A stretch of 64,000 bases of DNA from Nitrosospira multiformis (GTDB lineage: Bacteria; Pseudomonadota; Gammaproteobacteria; Burkholderiales; Nitrosomonadaceae). The stretch lies in contig NZ_FOCT01000003.1 of the NCBI RefSeq assembly GCF_900110185.1, forward strand, positions 248,001 through 312,000. The letters are read 5' to 3'. Position numbers and translations under genes: made by a program. Of this stretch, positions 57,411 through 64,000 are shown piece by piece. A model generated the notes under the pieces. The model saw only the letters and a list, made by a program, of their open reading frames with translations. It did no database searches and was not told where the DNA came from. Numbering within the stretch: position 1 is the stretch's first letter; each line of letters starts with the position of its first letter.

Positions 57411-57532
57411 AGCAGAATTGTTAGCTGTGGTACGAATACAAGCATGTTCTGATATAATGGAAAAATTTTACTTTTCAACGGAAAGAACGCAGTCAAACCC
57501 GGACACAAGTCCAAACAGCGGTAAAAGCAAAG

Positions 57533-59707
57533 ATGGCTGTGTCTGCCGAAGTTTCGGGTCAACCTGAGGGCGAGGTTCGGATGGCAATCAAGGAATCTGA
57601 AGATATGAAGAAGCTGTTGAGAGCGCAGGCGAAAGAAGCAGCAGCAAAAGAACTGACGAGGGTGGATGAAGAAATGTTCGAAAATGACAGTGAAACGGAA
57701 ACAGATTCAATGGCTAAAGCTCCGGAGCAGGTGACCGAGATTGCGAAGGCAGTGATGGCGGCGAAAGAGCCTGTTCTCGCCAATGGCAAGATCGCAAGAT
57801 CAAGAGCGCCCCGGGAAGGAAAAAACTCGCACGCCAAGGATCCGGAAAAAGCCGCCGCCTCCCAGGAGCTCGAGGCGCGCCGCATGCGTCTCAAGAATCT
57901 GATCGTGCAGGGGAAGGAGCGCGGCTATCTCACTTACGCCGAAATCAATGATCATCTCCCCGACGATATGCTCGACGCGGAGCAGATCGAGAACATCATC
58001 AGCATGATCAACGACGTCGGGATTTCAGTTTATGACGAAGCGCCCGACGCGGAAACGCTGCTCATGTCTGAAACTGCCCCTACCGTAGCCGATGAGGATG
58101 TGGTGGAGGAAGCGGAAGCCGCGCTTTCCACTGTGGATTCGGAGTTCGGACGCACAACCGACCCTGTCCGGATGTATATGCGCGAAATGGGTTCCGTGGA
58201 ACTGCTGACGCGTGAGAGCGAAATCGAAATCGCAAAACGTATCGAGGACGGCCTGAAGCACATGATACAGGCGATTTCCGCCTGTCCGACAACCATAGCC
58301 GGAATTCTCGAATTTGCCGACAGAGTGTCGAAAGACGAGATGCGCGTGGATGAGCTGGTGGATGGGTTGCTCGATCCCAGCACAGAGGAGATTATTAGCG
58401 AAGAGATTTCCGATGAATCCCTGGAACAGGAATTGAACTCGGATGCAGGAGAAGACGAGGATGTCACCGCAGTTGCAAATGCCAACCTCCTCAAGCTGAA
58501 AAATGACGCGCTAGAGCGTTTTGCAGTGGTTCAAAAGGCTTATGACGAGATGCAGAAGGTGCTCGAAAAGAAAGGATCAGGCAACAAAGCTTATAAAGAC
58601 ATCCAGGAGCAGATTTCATCCGAGCTGATGGCTATCCGTTTCTCTGCCAAAATGGTTGAACGGCTGTGTGATACACAACGTGCACTGGTAGATGAAATGC
58701 GCGGTTACGAACGAAAAATAATGGAGCTTTGCGTAAGCAAGGTGGGAATGTCGCGTAACCACTTCATCAAGACCTTCCCCGGTAACGAGAGCAACCTGAA
58801 CTGGGTGGATGAGGAGATTGCGCTTGGCAAACCCTACAGCGCAGCCCTGGAACGTTATCGTCCCGAGATTGTGGAACAGCAACAGAATCTGCTGGCACTG
58901 CAAAAGCAGGTAGGCATTCCCTTGAAGGAACTCAAGGAAATCAACCGCCGCATGTCCACGGGTGAGGCGAAGGCGCGCCGGGCCAAACGTGAAATGACCG
59001 AAGCAAACTTGCGACTGGTGATTTCCATCGCCAAAAAATATACCAACCGGGGATTGCAGTTCCTCGATCTCATTCAGGAAGGCAACATCGGCCTGATGAA
59101 GGCAGTGGACAAATTCGAATACCGGCGGGGATACAAGTTTTCCACCTACGCAACCTGGTGGATTCGTCAGGCCATCACACGTTCCATCGCGGATCAGGCG
59201 CGTACCATCCGTATCCCGGTGCATATGATCGAAACGATCAACAAGATGAACCGCATTTCCCGCCAGATCCTGCAGGAAACCGGACAGGAGCCGGAGCCCG
59301 CCGTCCTCGCCCAGAAAATGGAAATGCCGGAAGAGAAGATTCGTAAAATCCTCAAGATTTCCAAGGAACCGATTTCCATGGAGACCCCGATCGGGGATGA
59401 CGAAGATTCTCATCTCGGAGATTTCATCGAAGATTCAGCTACCATGGCACCCGCGGATGCGGCGGTTTACGCCAGCCTGCGCGATGTTACAAAAGATATA
59501 CTGGATTCGCTGACTCCGCGCGAAGCAAAAGTACTGCGCATGCGTTTCGGCATCGAAATGAATACAGACCATACGCTGGAGGAAGTCGGCAAGCAGTTCG
59601 ACGTGACGCGTGAGCGCATCCGTCAGATTGAGGCCAAGGCACTGCGCAAGCTACGCCATCCGTCCCGTTCCGAGCGCCTGCGCAGCTTCCTGGATACTGA
59701 AGGCTGA
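57533..59707 (+). CDS. rpoD: RNA polymerase sigma factor RpoD (sigma-70)
   Basis: A 724-residue primary sigma factor. Region 1.2 ([29 protein letters not shown]), region 2 ([46 protein letters not shown]) and region 4 ([30 protein letters not shown]) are all present. A long acidic spacer between regions 1.2 and 2 is typical. The N-terminal extension is Ala/Lys-rich. A TATAAT at 57453-57458 may serve an extra promoter. Confidence 0.97.
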   Translation: MAVSAEVSGQPEGEVRMAIKESEDMKKLLRAQAKEAAAKELTRVDEEMFENDSETETDSMAKAPEQVTEIAKAVMAAKEPVLANGKIARSRAPREGKNSHAKDPEKAAASQELEARRMRLKNLIVQGKERGYLTYAEINDHLPDDMLDAEQIENIISMINDVGISVYDEAPDAETLLMSETAPTVADEDVVEEAEAALSTVDSEFGRTTDPVRMYMREMGSVELLTRESEIEIAKRIEDGLKHMIQAISACPTTIAGILEFADRVSKDEMRVDELVDGLLDPSTEEIISEEISDESLEQELNSDAGEDEDVTAVANANLLKLKNDALERFAVVQKAYDEMQKVLEKKGSGNKAYKDIQEQISSELMAIRFSAKMVERLCDTQRALVDEMRGYERKIMELCVSKVGMSRNHFIKTFPGNESNLNWVDEEIALGKPYSAALERYRPEIVEQQQNLLALQKQVGIPLKELKEINRRMSTGEAKARRAKREMTEANLRLVISIAKKYTNRGLQFLDLIQEGNIGLMKAVDKFEYRRGYKFSTYATWWIRQAITRSIADQARTIRIPVHMIETINKMNRISRQILQETGQEPEPAVLAQKMEMPEEKIRKILKISKEPISMETPIGDDEDSHLGDFIEDSATMAPADAAVYASLRDVTKDILDSLTPREAKVLRMRFGIEMNTDHTLEEVGKQFDVTRERIRQIEAKALRKLRHPSRSERLRSFLDTEG

Positions 59708-59765
59708 TCAGCCTTCAGTGGCTAGTTCAATACAGTTCCAAGATAAGAGTTTTAAAGTTGTAAGA

Positions 59766-59842
<77 letters not shown>

Positions 59843-59850
59843 GTAAATAT

Positions 59851-59883
59851 GCGGCCTTCAGAGATGAAGGCCGTTTTCTTTTT
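59851..59883 (+). terminator. Intrinsic terminator after the tRNA
   Basis: CGGCCTTC pairs with GAAGGCCG around a six-base loop, followed by TTTTCTTTTT. It ends tRNA (and possibly rpoD) transcription and insulates the island. Confidence 0.85.
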
Positions 59884-59888
59884 GATAG

Positions 59889-59907
59889 TTGGCACAATTT
59901 TGGCACA
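59889..59907 (+). other. Probable integrase arm-type site, left
   Basis: TTGGCACAATTTTGGCACA contains two direct TTGGCACA units. A matching copy with 18 of 19 identical bases lies inverted at 62524-62542, between the defence gene and the integrase. Confidence 0.6.
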
Positions 59908-60341
59908 CCAAGCAATGGCTATCCTTTCCTTAAGACGCGCGTTCCAATAAGCTAGACGACAAAAGGTGTGGGTAAGATTGGGTAACTTGATGAAGCTACT
60001 CAGAGCTAATGTGTTCGTACTGGGGTGAAAAGCCTGTCCGTTGGCTGATGCAAGACAGGTAGCAGAAGGGATTTGACAGCGGGTAACGTTCTATCTGAGA
60101 GCACCTGTCCGGTGATTCCCTAAACGTTACTCAACGCCAAGCAGCGGTGTCGCTGTAATAATCTGACTTTCAACAGGTGCAAAGTGGCGACCGAATTACG
60201 GTGCTACGGCTTGCAAATCTAATGATGAGTTTGCGGGCAAAATGGAGATGATGATTTTGACTGAAAATTCCTTATCCCTCCTAGTCTTATTAAGAAGACA
60301 CGCATCAAAAGAGCTACCTTAAGCTAGCACCTGGATGAATG

Positions 60342-62090
60342 TTACATAGTAGGTAGAGGTTGTTGCAGTAATAGGGTTGCCATTTCATCCTTATAGGGCA
60401 TGATGGGTTCGTAGAGTTGGTGGTAAGCTCGACCAATTACTCCAGAAAACAAAATTACATCAGGCGGATTTTTACCTGCTCCGAAGATGTGCGACGCAGA
60501 AATTCCGGGATAAGGATCAATATAATAGACTCGGCTAATCCCTAACTGATAAGCTTTTTTTGCACACAGTTCACAAGGACTGGCAGTGGAGAAAAGAAAT
60601 CCTGCCGAGATACCTTGGCCGCCAGATTTCGAAATCTGCAAAAACGCGTTCTCTTCTGCATGAAGCGATCGAGTATGGACTTGGTTCTTCTCCCCTACCA
60701 ATTCGTTATATACAGACTTAAAGCAATAGGTTATATGACGACCATGAATCTCTTCGCGCTTTGACGCTACCGCTGGAATCGCGCCTAGTCCTTTCTCTCT
60801 GAACTCCTTATCAGTCAATTCGAATTTACTGAATGCTTCGTAGTCTTTTTGTTTGGTATAAAGATCATGTGAGTAGCGTAGCAAACAGGGAACTTGTCCT
60901 AGTGGCACGTCATTCCATCCTACCGCCTTTATGGAAAATGTCTCATCAGTTATTACAGCTCCGACCTGCCTAGAAATACATCCGGAGTTTAATCGCACGG
61001 CAAAGGCTGCTTGCATGCAACGCTCTTCTGGTGTTGGCGTGACGAGTCCTGGATGTTGGGCCAGAGCTATATAACGGCATAAGTTTCTGGTCAGATCGTG
61101 CAAATCGGTTAGTTCCGATCCGTACCCAATATTAGAGATATAGATGTCTGCAGCACTTATACAATCTTGTATGTTTTGCGACACAAATTGATCGTATCCA
61201 GTTAGATTGCGTTTGTTTTTTGGATATTCTTTATCATCCAAGGCCTTTATTTCGCTGCTTTTAAGTACGGCTCGGTGCAAAAGGCGATGCTGCCTCGATT
61301 CTTCATCTGTCGTTACGGCGATAATGAAGAGCCGGTTGATTTTTTCCCTCAGATAATGAATTTCATACGGATGACGGATGGCGTCAATAACGAAGTAGTG
61401 GCATATGGTCGATGTAAGCTCGTTAGAGCGCTGACCTAACTCTATTAGTTTTTCTATGCGTCTCGGAATTGCAAATAAATTCTCGGGATCTATTTCTTTT
61501 TTTAACGGTGAACCCGATCTTCGCACGTTATCTCCCAATTGCTGAAACAGGGCTGTATACGCGCTTAAGGAAAGAAAATCTTTTAATTCTGTGGCTAAGT
61601 TAGGAAGCGTATTAAAATAAAATTTGTCCGCATCAATTATTGCGTCCCGTGCCGCAGTAGAAACATGCGAAAGTGTTTTCAGACTCTTCGAAGCTGCATG
61701 ATGCGCTTCTTCTAGTGCAGCACGCAATTTAGACGGCGGTTTACTACGGAATTGTGCCGTAAATTCATCAGGGTCTGCCTCAAGGGCAAAACTTAGAATG
61801 ACTTGGCTGACTTGAATCTTACGAAATTTCGTCCATCGTTCTTTCAGCCAATGTTCAACGATCCTATCCTTTCGGTCTTCGTGGTTGGTTGGGGGGTTAG
61901 GTAGAGCTCGCCACTGTAATTCCTGAAACGATGATTTACAGAGTAGTTCAGCAACGGTAGAGCATCCGCTTCCGGTTCTGCCTGTTAATCCTAATACCAA
62001 AAATCCGGAGCTTCGTTCGAATATTTTTTCCGTCCCTTTAGCGATATTTTCATCGTCTAGACTACTGGCAGATTGTTTCTTCTTAGTCAT
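60342..62090 (-). CDS. Anti-phage dCTP deaminase-like protein (AvcD type)
   Basis: A 582-residue two-domain protein. The N-terminal half has a P-loop-like GLTGRTGSGCST (about 34-45), where the usual Walker Lys is Cys, in a nucleotide-kinase-like fold. The C-terminal half is a zinc-dependent deoxycytidylate deaminase with SLHAEENAF (about 476) and SPCELCAKKAYQLG (about 506). This order matches AvcD-type defence deaminases, which drain dCTP on infection and in Vibrio are held off by an upstream RNA. Its codon use is more A/T-rich than neighbours. It is cargo of a tRNA-inserted island. A plain dCMP deaminase would lack the long N-terminal part. Confidence 0.75.
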   Translation of the reverse strand: MTKKKQSASSLDDENIAKGTEKIFERSSGFLVLGLTGRTGSGCSTVAELLCKSSFQELQWRALPNPPTNHEDRKDRIVEHWLKERWTKFRKIQVSQVILSFALEADPDEFTAQFRSKPPSKLRAALEEAHHAASKSLKTLSHVSTAARDAIIDADKFYFNTLPNLATELKDFLSLSAYTALFQQLGDNVRRSGSPLKKEIDPENLFAIPRRIEKLIELGQRSNELTSTICHYFVIDAIRHPYEIHYLREKINRLFIIAVTTDEESRQHRLLHRAVLKSSEIKALDDKEYPKNKRNLTGYDQFVSQNIQDCISAADIYISNIGYGSELTDLHDLTRNLCRYIALAQHPGLVTPTPEERCMQAAFAVRLNSGCISRQVGAVITDETFSIKAVGWNDVPLGQVPCLLRYSHDLYTKQKDYEAFSKFELTDKEFREKGLGAIPAVASKREEIHGRHITYCFKSVYNELVGEKNQVHTRSLHAEENAFLQISKSGGQGISAGFLFSTASPCELCAKKAYQLGISRVYYIDPYPGISASHIFGAGKNPPDVILFSGVIGRAYHQLYEPIMPYKDEMATLLLQQPLPTM

Positions 62091-62676
62091 TAGAAATATT
62101 TAGGTGTAAGTTTATATTCTATTACGCTAGTTTCCCGCGAAATAAAAACGAGCGTGGATTGCATGCGATTATACTGACGTTAGCTAATAGTGGGCATTGG
62201 ACGAAGGTACGCCTGAGTATTGGTAGGGGTATTACAAAAGGAAAGGGCGTAGAAACCCCCAGAGGACAGCAGGTGGGCAGTGTAACGAGGTTAATCAAAC
62301 CCGTAAGGAGATATTAGTAGGCGAGTAAATTCATTGTAATTAGGTGCTCCTGACGCGTGAAAATAGGTTAAGCGCTTTCCCCGCTTAAGTGTTTGCTTAG
62401 AAATGGGGGAAATTTAACAGTATCCCCCTGACGAAAGAACACATCCAAAACTACCATCAGATTTATTATCTATGTCATCTAATCATCGCAACTACTCCTT
62501 TTATGCTCTCTTGTTACCTTAACTGTGCCAATATTGTGCCAAATATATCTTCTATGAAATAAAAACATAGCCAGGACATATGGTTATAAATATAGCCCAT
62601 AAGTCTATATATCCCTTGTTGTTATTTTTTCCTCTTTGCTCTATGATTCGCCCGTCTTTTTTACAAGAGGGAAATC
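62091..62676. other. Leader of the deaminase gene and upstream region of integrase
   Basis: About 590 bases, no protein gene. It is A/T-rich and contains several hairpins: TTAAGC/GCTTAA near 62365-62390 and GGGGG/CCCCC at about 62404-62430. The arm-like repeat at 62524-62542 is also here. The part nearest 62090 would be the 5' leader of the minus-strand deaminase gene, where AvcI-like antitoxin RNA sits in known systems. Confidence 0.5.
62524..62542 (-). other. Probable integrase arm-type site, right
   Basis: On the minus strand this reads TTGGCACAATATTGGCACA, differing from the left copy at one base. It lies about 135 bases before the integrase start. Confidence 0.6.
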
Positions 62677-63756
62677 ATGGCAACAATACAAAGAAGAAGC
62701 GGGCGTGATGGGGACGTAACCTATCGTGTACAAATCCGACTAAAAGGTTATCCGCCGGAAACTGCAAGTTTTCAGCGTTTAACGGACGCCAAGGAATGGG
62801 CAGCCAAAACTGAAACCGCTATTCGTGCTGGTCGGCACTTCGGGCAAAGCAAGCGTCGCACATTCAACGATCTCGCGGACGAATATCAGGTTCATGCCAA
62901 AAACATCAAATGCCTTGGCCATTGGCGCAAGATATTTGGTAATGACCTGCTGGATAAAATCACCCCATCGCGAATCAACAAGGAACGCGATAAGCTGCTG
63001 AGTGAGGCCACTTCTCGCTTTGCCACTCCCGCCACTGGTAATCCCGAACTGGATGCCAAGCGACAACGAAGTTTGCGCACCGGCTCTACCGTTAACCGCT
63101 ATCTTGCCGCACTTTCCTCCTGTTTAAGTTATGGAGTCAGAATGGAATGGATTGAGCGCAACCCTTGTGAGCGTGTGACCAAACCAAAAGAAGGGGAGGG
63201 CAGGGTCAGGTTCCTCACTGACGAAGAACGTCCCCGCCTATTGGATGCCTGCCTACCACACCCTGATCTCTATCTCGCGGTAGTGCTGGCATTAACCACC
63301 GGGGCTAGGCAAGCGGAGATCATGACCTTACGCTGGCATCAGATCGACTTCAAGCGGCAAGTGATAACGCTTGACAAGACCAAGAATGGTGACAAACGCG
63401 CACTGGCGCTGGTGGGTGAGGCATTCACTTTATTACAGGAGCGTGCCAAGGTACGCAATTTGAAAGATGACCGCATCTTTCCACCAACCAAATACGCCAA
63501 AAAGGCTCAGTATCTCGACCTGCGCGCTCAGTGGGAGGGCGCTTTGAAGAAAGCCGACATCAAGGACTTTCACTGGCACGACCTTCGCCACACGGCTGCT
63601 TCATATCTTGCCATGAGCGGCGTCTCGCTCGTGGAAATTGCCAAGGTGCTTGGACATCGAACAATGCAAATGGTGGCGCGATATTCCCACCTGTCGGAGG
63701 GGCATATTGTTGCTACGGGAGAGAAACTCGCAGCCCGGCTGGGAGTGGGGAAATGA
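62677..63756 (+). CDS. Site-specific tyrosine recombinase (integrase)
   Basis: A 359-residue phage-type integrase. It has an N-terminal arm-binding domain (YRVQIRLKGYPPETASF), a core-binding SAM-like part, and a catalytic domain with Arg in TTGARQAEIM (about 209), HDLRHTAASYLA (His/Arg, about 300), LGHRT and the nucleophile Tyr in RYSHLSEG (about 336). All catalytic residues are present. It would integrate and excise the element at the tRNA. Its stop overlaps the next start (ATGA). Confidence 0.93.
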   Translation: MATIQRRSGRDGDVTYRVQIRLKGYPPETASFQRLTDAKEWAAKTETAIRAGRHFGQSKRRTFNDLADEYQVHAKNIKCLGHWRKIFGNDLLDKITPSRINKERDKLLSEATSRFATPATGNPELDAKRQRSLRTGSTVNRYLAALSSCLSYGVRMEWIERNPCERVTKPKEGEGRVRFLTDEERPRLLDACLPHPDLYLAVVLALTTGARQAEIMTLRWHQIDFKRQVITLDKTKNGDKRALALVGEAFTLLQERAKVRNLKDDRIFPPTKYAKKAQYLDLRAQWEGALKKADIKDFHWHDLRHTAASYLAMSGVSLVEIAKVLGHRTMQMVARYSHLSEGHIVATGEKLAARLGVGK

Positions 63757-64000
63757 ATATGGTGGCTGGTAGGCCAGATGATTTGATTCCTTACCTCGCA
63801 GCGGCAGATATAGTAAAGAGGCGATATCGGGAAACAACCTTCGAAGAATTTGCAATGTGGATTTTCTTCGGGGGGTACCACTACTTTGATGAAGATCTGG
63901 ATGATCTGGATGAGGATTCTCTTGACTGGTTTGAAGCAAACGAGGGAGGGTTTAAGTCTTATTTTCAGAATGACGAAGATATGAGAAGAGCGCTGGAGTT
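63753..64000 (+). CDS. Unknown acidic protein, 5' part, cut by window edge
   Basis: An open frame starts at the ATG overlapping the integrase stop and runs past the right edge, giving at least 82 residues. The sequence is acidic, with EDLDDLDEDSLDW and an aromatic-rich stretch (MWIFFGGYHYF). I do not recognise it. The four-base overlap suggests it is translated with the integrase and is part of the island. Confidence 0.6.
   Translation, partial: MNMVAGRPDDLIPYLAAADIVKRRYRETTFEEFAMWIFFGGYHYFDEDLDDLDEDSLDWFEANEGGFKSYFQNDEDMRRALE

Larger units (their letters stand above)
59843..60341. other. Island left end, no protein gene
   Basis: About 500 bases. It begins with a terminator (59851-59883), then an arm-type repeat (59889-59907). 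The rest is hairpin-rich: CCTGTC/GACAGG near 60030-60060, long arms GTAACGTT/AACGTTAC around 60080-60130, and CAGCG/CGCTG near 60145. No open frame is convincing. A structured non-coding RNA is possible. Confidence 0.5.

Noticed and set aside
60342..62090. Ordinary dCMP deaminase
   Set aside because: The protein is several times the usual dCMP deaminase size and has a P-loop N-terminal half, so the defence-type fusion is the better fit.

Overview
The window is a gene-dense stretch of a betaproteobacterial chromosome. The evidence is the gene set and order: msrB-yciB-yciI-bolA-ppiC, a DUF2863 protein, trxA/rho, aroA-cmk-rpsA-ihfB-lapA-pyrF, and rpsU-yqeY-dnaG-rpoD. The overall protein flavour resembles Nitrosomonadaceae (Nitrosospira-like ammonia oxidisers), but no amo, hao or carbon-fixation gene lies here, so that assignment is inference.

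Layout. 1-4127: end of alr, then a minus-strand housekeeping and stress operon and a DUF2863 gene. 4373-7628: a compact minus-strand cassette that is the most unusual feature here. It encodes a subtilisin-like PatA/PatG-type protease, a small protein with a GFITDEEIGL motif, a stand-alone PatG C-terminal-like protein, and three small peptides sharing an M-x-(M/I)-PGF-(T/N)-A leader, two of them with Cys-rich tails. It looks like a cyanobactin-related RiPP (ribosomally made, modified peptide) locus. 7988-8218: a MITE-like repeat. 8335-15387: a heavy-metal RND efflux operon (czcCBA type) with a His-rich secreted protein upstream. 15677-17940: a frameshifted GH13 amylase-like gene and a cupin. 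18030-26514: lon and assorted enzymes. 26762-27849: a frameshifted outer-membrane porin.

28590-54604 is mostly core housekeeping: rpmE, rho, trxA, glnS, birA, coaX, engB, hemB, mrcA, a dihydrolipoamide dehydrogenase-like gene, cysK-cysE, aroA-cmk-rpsA-ihfB, pyrF, folB, plsY and tsaD. It also holds a truncated and a full copy of the MITE-like repeat and a structured region before hemB. 54749-59707 is the macromolecular-synthesis operon rpsU-yqeY-dnaG-rpoD.

After rpoD lies a CAU-anticodon tRNA whose 3' end is the likely integration site of a mobile island running off the right edge. The island carries a two-domain P-loop/cytidine-deaminase protein resembling the AvcD anti-phage dCTP deaminases, long untranslated flanks, a tyrosine integrase, paired inverted TTGGCACA repeats likely to be integrase arm sites, and the start of an unknown acidic protein.

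How the genes work together: the czc genes would form one inner-membrane/periplasm/outer-membrane export machine. The RiPP-like genes are ordered protease to precursor peptides, with strong ribosome binding sites and a terminator overlapping the last stop codon, consistent with one transcript. The island shows the usual integrase-plus-defence-cargo arrangement at a tRNA.
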